This document shows positions 14,570 to 17,153 of a DNA stretch of 17,153 bases, one piece after another (position 1 is the first letter of the stretch; each line of letters starts with the position of its first letter). Under the pieces are notes generated by a model that was given only the letters and a program-made list of their open reading frames with translations, was not told the origin of the DNA and ran no database searches. A program made the translations under genes and the position numbers. Source of the stretch: Paracoccaceae bacterium (GTDB lineage Bacteria; Pseudomonadota; Alphaproteobacteria; Rhodobacterales; Rhodobacteraceae); contig DOIS01000086.1 of the NCBI GenBank assembly GCA_003511785.1, positions 1-17,153 of the forward strand, written 5' to 3'.

Positions 14570-15289
14570 TCATGCCTCCACGCTCAGGCCCATCAGCCGT
14601 TCCTGAAGGTCTGCATCGCCAGCCAGCTCGGCCATGGCGCCGGACCAGATCACCCGCCCGTCATCCATCACGTGGGCATGATCGCCCAGCGCCTTCGCCA
14701 CTGCAAAATTCTGTTCGACCAGCAGGATCGAGGCGCCGCGCGCCTTGAGGTCGCGCAAGGCGCGGGCCATGGTCGAGATGATCGCCGGGGCCAGCCCCTT
14801 GGTCAGCTCGTCGATGAGATAGAGTCGGCGTTCCTCGGCCATCACGCGCGCGATGGACAGCATCTGTTTCTGCCCGCCCGAAAGGTTGCCCGCCTCGGCA
14901 CGCCAGAAGGTCTTGAGCGGTGGAAAGGCGGCGAAGACCCGCTCCAACCGGTTGGGATCGAGCGGACCGGAGACGGCCGCCAAGATCATGTTCTCTTCGA
15001 CCGTAAGATCGGCGAAGATGCCCATGTCCTCGGGCACGAAGCCCACGCCCAGCCGGGCGATGGCCGGCGTGGGCGTGGTCGTGATGTCCTCGCCGTCCAG
15101 CAGGATACGCCCCTTGCGCGCCCGCCAATGGCCGATGATCGTGCGCAGCGTCGTGGTCTTGCCGACCCCGTTGCGCCCCAGAAGCATCGTGACCGCGCCG
15201 CGCGGCACGTCAAGATCGACGCCCTGAAGGATGTGATACTGGGCGATGTCGGTGAACACGCCCTCGAGCTTGAGGATCGGATCAGACAT
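14570..15289 (-). CDS. livF: Liv-type ABC transporter ATPase LivF
   Basis: This is one of two ATPases that power the importer, at 239 residues. Walker A is GRNGVGKTT (residues 38-46), the signature is NLSGGQKQM, and Walker B with the catalytic glutamate is LYLIDE (Asp160, Glu161). The H-loop lies in SILLVEQN. Residue 162 is Leu (DELTKGLAP), where the family almost always has Pro (DEPT); this is one base from CCG and may slightly disturb the D-loop region. The ATG overlaps the end of livG by eight bases, which suggests coupled translation of the two ATPases. The livG frame has an in-frame stop upstream, which could reduce livF expression by polarity. Confidence 0.93.
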   Translation of the reverse strand: MSDPILKLEGVFTDIAQYHILQGVDLDVPRGAVTMLLGRNGVGKTTTLRTIIGHWRARKGRILLDGEDITTTPTPAIARLGVGFVPEDMGIFADLTVEENMILAAVSGPLDPNRLERVFAAFPPLKTFWRAEAGNLSGGQKQMLSIARVMAEERRLYLIDELTKGLAPAIISTMARALRDLKARGASILLVEQNFAVAKALGDHAHVMDDGRVIWSGAMAELAGDADLQERLMGLSVEA

Positions 15290-16046
15290 CTTCCAGTTCC
15301 TTGCCCATATAGGCCTCCTGGACCACGTCCGAGGCCATGACCTCGGCCGGCGGCCCGTCGGCGGCCAGCGCGCCGTTGTGCAAAACAATGATCCGGTCGG
15401 CGAGGCGCGCGATCACGTCCATCTTGTGCTCGACCAGCAGGATGGTGCGGTCGGTCTGCGCCTTGAGATCGGCGATCAGGTCCAGCACCACGGGCGCCTC
15501 GTCCACGCTCATGCCCGCGGTGGGCTCGTCGAACATGTAGACGGCCGGGTCGAGCGCGATCAGCAGCGCCACCTCCAACTTGCGCTGGTCGCCATGGCTC
15601 AGCTCGCTGACCTTCTAATGCGCCTTCTCGAACAGCCGCACGCGGTCGATGATGCCCTCGGCCCGGGCGACCAGTTCTCGGTGGCGCGCGGCCATGGTCA
15701 ACATGCGAAAACCCAGCTCGGCCTTGCCCTGAACCACGAGCCGCACGTTCTCCAGAACGGTGAGATTGGGAAACAGGTTGGTCAGCTGGAATGCCCGCCC
15801 GATCCCGGCGCGGGTGCGTTGCGCCACCGAAAGCCCGGCAATGTCCTGCCCGCGCAGGTAAACCGCGCCCGCGCTGGCCGGGATCTGGCCCGAGATCAGG
15901 TTGAAATAGGTGGTCTTGCCAGCACCGTTGGGGCCGACGATGGCGGTCAACTCGCCTGCGCGAAACGCACAGGTGACGGCGTCCACTGCCACATGGCCGC
16001 CGAACCGCACGGTCAGCCCCTCGGTCGAAAGGATGGGATCGGTCAT
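15282..16046 (-). pseudogene. livG: Liv-type ABC ATPase LivG, interrupted by in-frame TAG
   Basis: This is the second ATPase of the importer, 254 residues if the stop is read through. The first part has Walker A GPNGAGKTT (38-46) and the Q-loop region GRAFQLTNLFPNLTVLENV. TAG at 15615-15617 is codon 144, directly before KVSELSHGDQRKLEVA (signature). The remainder has Walker B AVYMFDEPTAGMSVDEAP and TILLVEHKMD (H-loop). The downstream part is intact to the TGA at 15282-15284, so only one codon is abnormal. A truncated product would lack the signature and Walker B, making the transporter dead or dependent on read-through. An internal ATG at 15578 begins inside the signature region and cannot replace the gene. 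Start 16046 (MTDPILSTEGL) fits the family, with CAGGG upstream. Confidence 0.9.
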
Positions 16047-16094
16047 TTTACTAAGCCCTGCCTGCACCGCACCGCCAGGTCCCGCAACGGGGTT

Positions 16095-16127
16095 CCGGGT
16101 CCGGTGTCGGGCGCATGGCAGACCCGG
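16095..16127 (-). promoter_or_regulatory. Intercistronic hairpin between binding protein gene and livG
   Basis: CCGGGTC (16095-16101) and GACCCGG (16121-16127) form a 7-bp inverted repeat with a 19-base spacer inside the 112-bp gap between the substrate-binding protein stop and livG. Such hairpins often sit after binding-protein genes and raise their expression relative to the membrane genes, by partial termination or mRNA protection. There is no following T-run. The functional role is inferred from placement. Confidence 0.4.
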
Positions 16128-16158
16128 TAGCCCGCCACGCACCGCATCTCAAGATCGC

Positions 16159-17153
16159 TTACTGGTTGCGGATCGGGATCGGCAGATCGTCGATCGTCAG
16201 TTCACGCACCAGTTCCGGGATTGCCCATTCGACATCCGGGTCGACGCGGATCTTGAAGTGATACATGGACTGCATTGCCTGGTGATCCTCTTCGCGGAAG
16301 CGCATCATGCCCTTGGGGGTCATCCACTCCATGCCCTTCATCGCCGCGATCAGATCTTCGGTGTCGGTGGAGCCCGCCTTCTTGATCGCCTCGACCGCCG
16401 CCATGCCCGCGGCCATGCCGCCAGCGGTAAAGAAGTCCGGCGGGCTACCGAAGCGTTCCTGATGGGTCTCGACCAGCCAGTCGTTCACCTCGTTATCCGG
16501 GATCTCGTAGTAGTAGTAGGTCGCGCCCTCCATGCCCGGAAACTCCTTGTAGGCCGACATCGCGGCCAGGATATTGCCGCCGGTGGCCATCTGGATGCCG
16601 AAACGTTCAGGCTCCATCGCGTTGATCTTGCCCATCGGGTTGCCGCCGCCGGCCCAGATGACGAAGAGCTTCTTCTCGCCCTCGAGTTCCTTCATCGCGT
16701 TGAAGATGCGCTCGGCCGCCGCGGTGAAATCCGTGGTGTCGGTCGACACGTATTCCTCGTGCGCGATCGTCCCGCCCGCACCTTCCAGCGCCTCCCTGAA
16801 GGCCGCGACGCCGTCCCGGCCAAAGGCGTAGTCCTGCGCCAGGGTCGCGATCTGCACGTCGTCTCCGGCGAGGGCGATGGCGTTCGACACCGCGTCCTGC
16901 GAGGAATTTCGCCCGGTGCGGAAGATGTAACGGTTCCAGTTCTCGCCGGTGATCGAGTCCGCCACCGCCGGCTCGACGATGAGGATCTTCTCGTATTCCT
17001 GCGCCACCGGCAGCATCGCCAGCGCAACGCCCGAGCTGACCGGCCCGATGGCCAGATCCACCTCGTCGTCGCCATAGGCTTCTTCCAGCAGAGCGCGCCC
17101 GTTCTCGGGCTTGAGCTGGGTGTCCTTCTCGATGAGCAATGCCCGAAAGTTGG
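16159..17153 (-). CDS. ABC transporter substrate-binding protein, partial (N terminus beyond window)
   Basis: This periplasmic Leu/Ile/Val-binding-protein-like component (type I fold) delivers substrate to the LivHM permeases. The frame stays open to the window edge, so the signal peptide and first lobe start are missing; about 331 codons are present, ending in TAA at 16159-16161. Landmarks are the KPENG helix, DLAIGPVSSGVALAMLPVAQ, the hinge-side GRNSSQDAVSN, LAQDYAFGRDGVAAF and the binding-lobe FFTAGGMAAGMAAVEAIKKAG. The tail RELTIDDLPIPIRNQ is C-terminal. QSMYHFKI and the YYYYEIPDNE stretch are not those of E. coli LivJ, so the ligand is probably not simply leucine; amides, aromatic acids or other small solutes remain possible. 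A TTG at 17137-17139 is not the true start, because the homologous frame continues upstream. Confidence 0.9.
   Translation of the reverse strand, partial: NFRALLIEKDTQLKPENGRALLEEAYGDDEVDLAIGPVSSGVALAMLPVAQEYEKILIVEPAVADSITGENWNRYIFRTGRNSSQDAVSNAIALAGDDVQIATLAQDYAFGRDGVAAFREALEGAGGTIAHEEYVSTDTTDFTAAAERIFNAMKELEGEKKLFVIWAGGGNPMGKINAMEPERFGIQMATGGNILAAMSAYKEFPGMEGATYYYYEIPDNEVNDWLVETHQERFGSPPDFFTAGGMAAGMAAVEAIKKAGSTDTEDLIAAMKGMEWMTPKGMMRFREEDHQAMQSMYHFKIRVDPDVEWAIPELVRELTIDDLPIPIRNQ

Noticed and set aside
16047..16142. N-terminal extension of LivG
   Set aside because: The added residues are Pro/Gly/Arg-rich and unlike LivG. The stretch contains the intercistronic hairpin instead.
1..17153. CRISPR arrays, tRNA or rRNA genes, insertion-sequence ends, attachment sites
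   Set aside because: No regularly spaced repeats, cloverleaf segments, transposase-like frames or terminal inverted repeats with target duplications were seen by eye.

Overview
The window is GC-rich, densely packed DNA that reads like an alphaproteobacterium of the Rhodobacteraceae (Roseobacter type). The evidence is a DUF2794 gene, a PaaX/PaaI pair, a Liv-type ABC operon, roseobacter-style protein sequences and very short intergenic gaps. This placement is inferred from protein character alone. No gap between genes exceeds about 205 bp. I see no RNA genes, CRISPR arrays, insertion sequences or phage genes.

Layout, left to right. (1) 1-420: the 5' part of paaI on the minus strand, broken by an in-frame TAG, then a 142-bp control region with two palindromes. 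(2) 421-1606: paaX and a DUF2794 gene on the plus strand. (3) 1607-4280: a minus-strand operon of a small helical protein, an M17 leucyl aminopeptidase and an NlpC/P60 murein peptidase. (4) 4435-6444, plus strand: beta-carbonic anhydrase, an SbtA-type bicarbonate transporter and an SbtB-like PII protein, together an inorganic-carbon module. (5) 6649-8786: a Tat-exported PhoX-type phosphatase with a one-base frameshift, a small two-helix membrane protein and a clear intrinsic terminator. (6) 8877-11161, minus strand: aspartate-semialdehyde dehydrogenase and an MFS transporter. (7) 11279-12439: a DUF3095 protein with a cyclase-like two-aspartate core. (8) 12444-17153, minus strand: a branched-chain-amino-acid-type ABC importer ordered substrate-binding protein (cut by the window edge), livG (with an in-frame TAG), livF, livH, livM.

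How the genes work together. The paa genes point to phenylacetate catabolism. In the carbon module the anhydrase interconverts CO2 and bicarbonate, SbtA would import bicarbonate with sodium, and SbtB would gate SbtA according to adenine-nucleotide state. The aminopeptidase and NlpC enzyme suggest turnover of peptides, including murein peptides. The ABC operon imports an unidentified amino acid or amide-like solute.

The most notable features are the compact carbonic anhydrase-SbtA-SbtB cluster, whose PII protein lacks the C-terminal cysteine loop known from cyanobacteria; a palindromic operator placed exactly between the paaI -35 and -10 elements; a possibly leaderless paaX; and three reading-frame lesions (two TAGs and one single-base deletion) in otherwise well-preserved genes. 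I did not find a clearly new multi-gene system. The candidates for novelty are DUF3095, the degenerate Hpt-like protein and the carbon module's setting.
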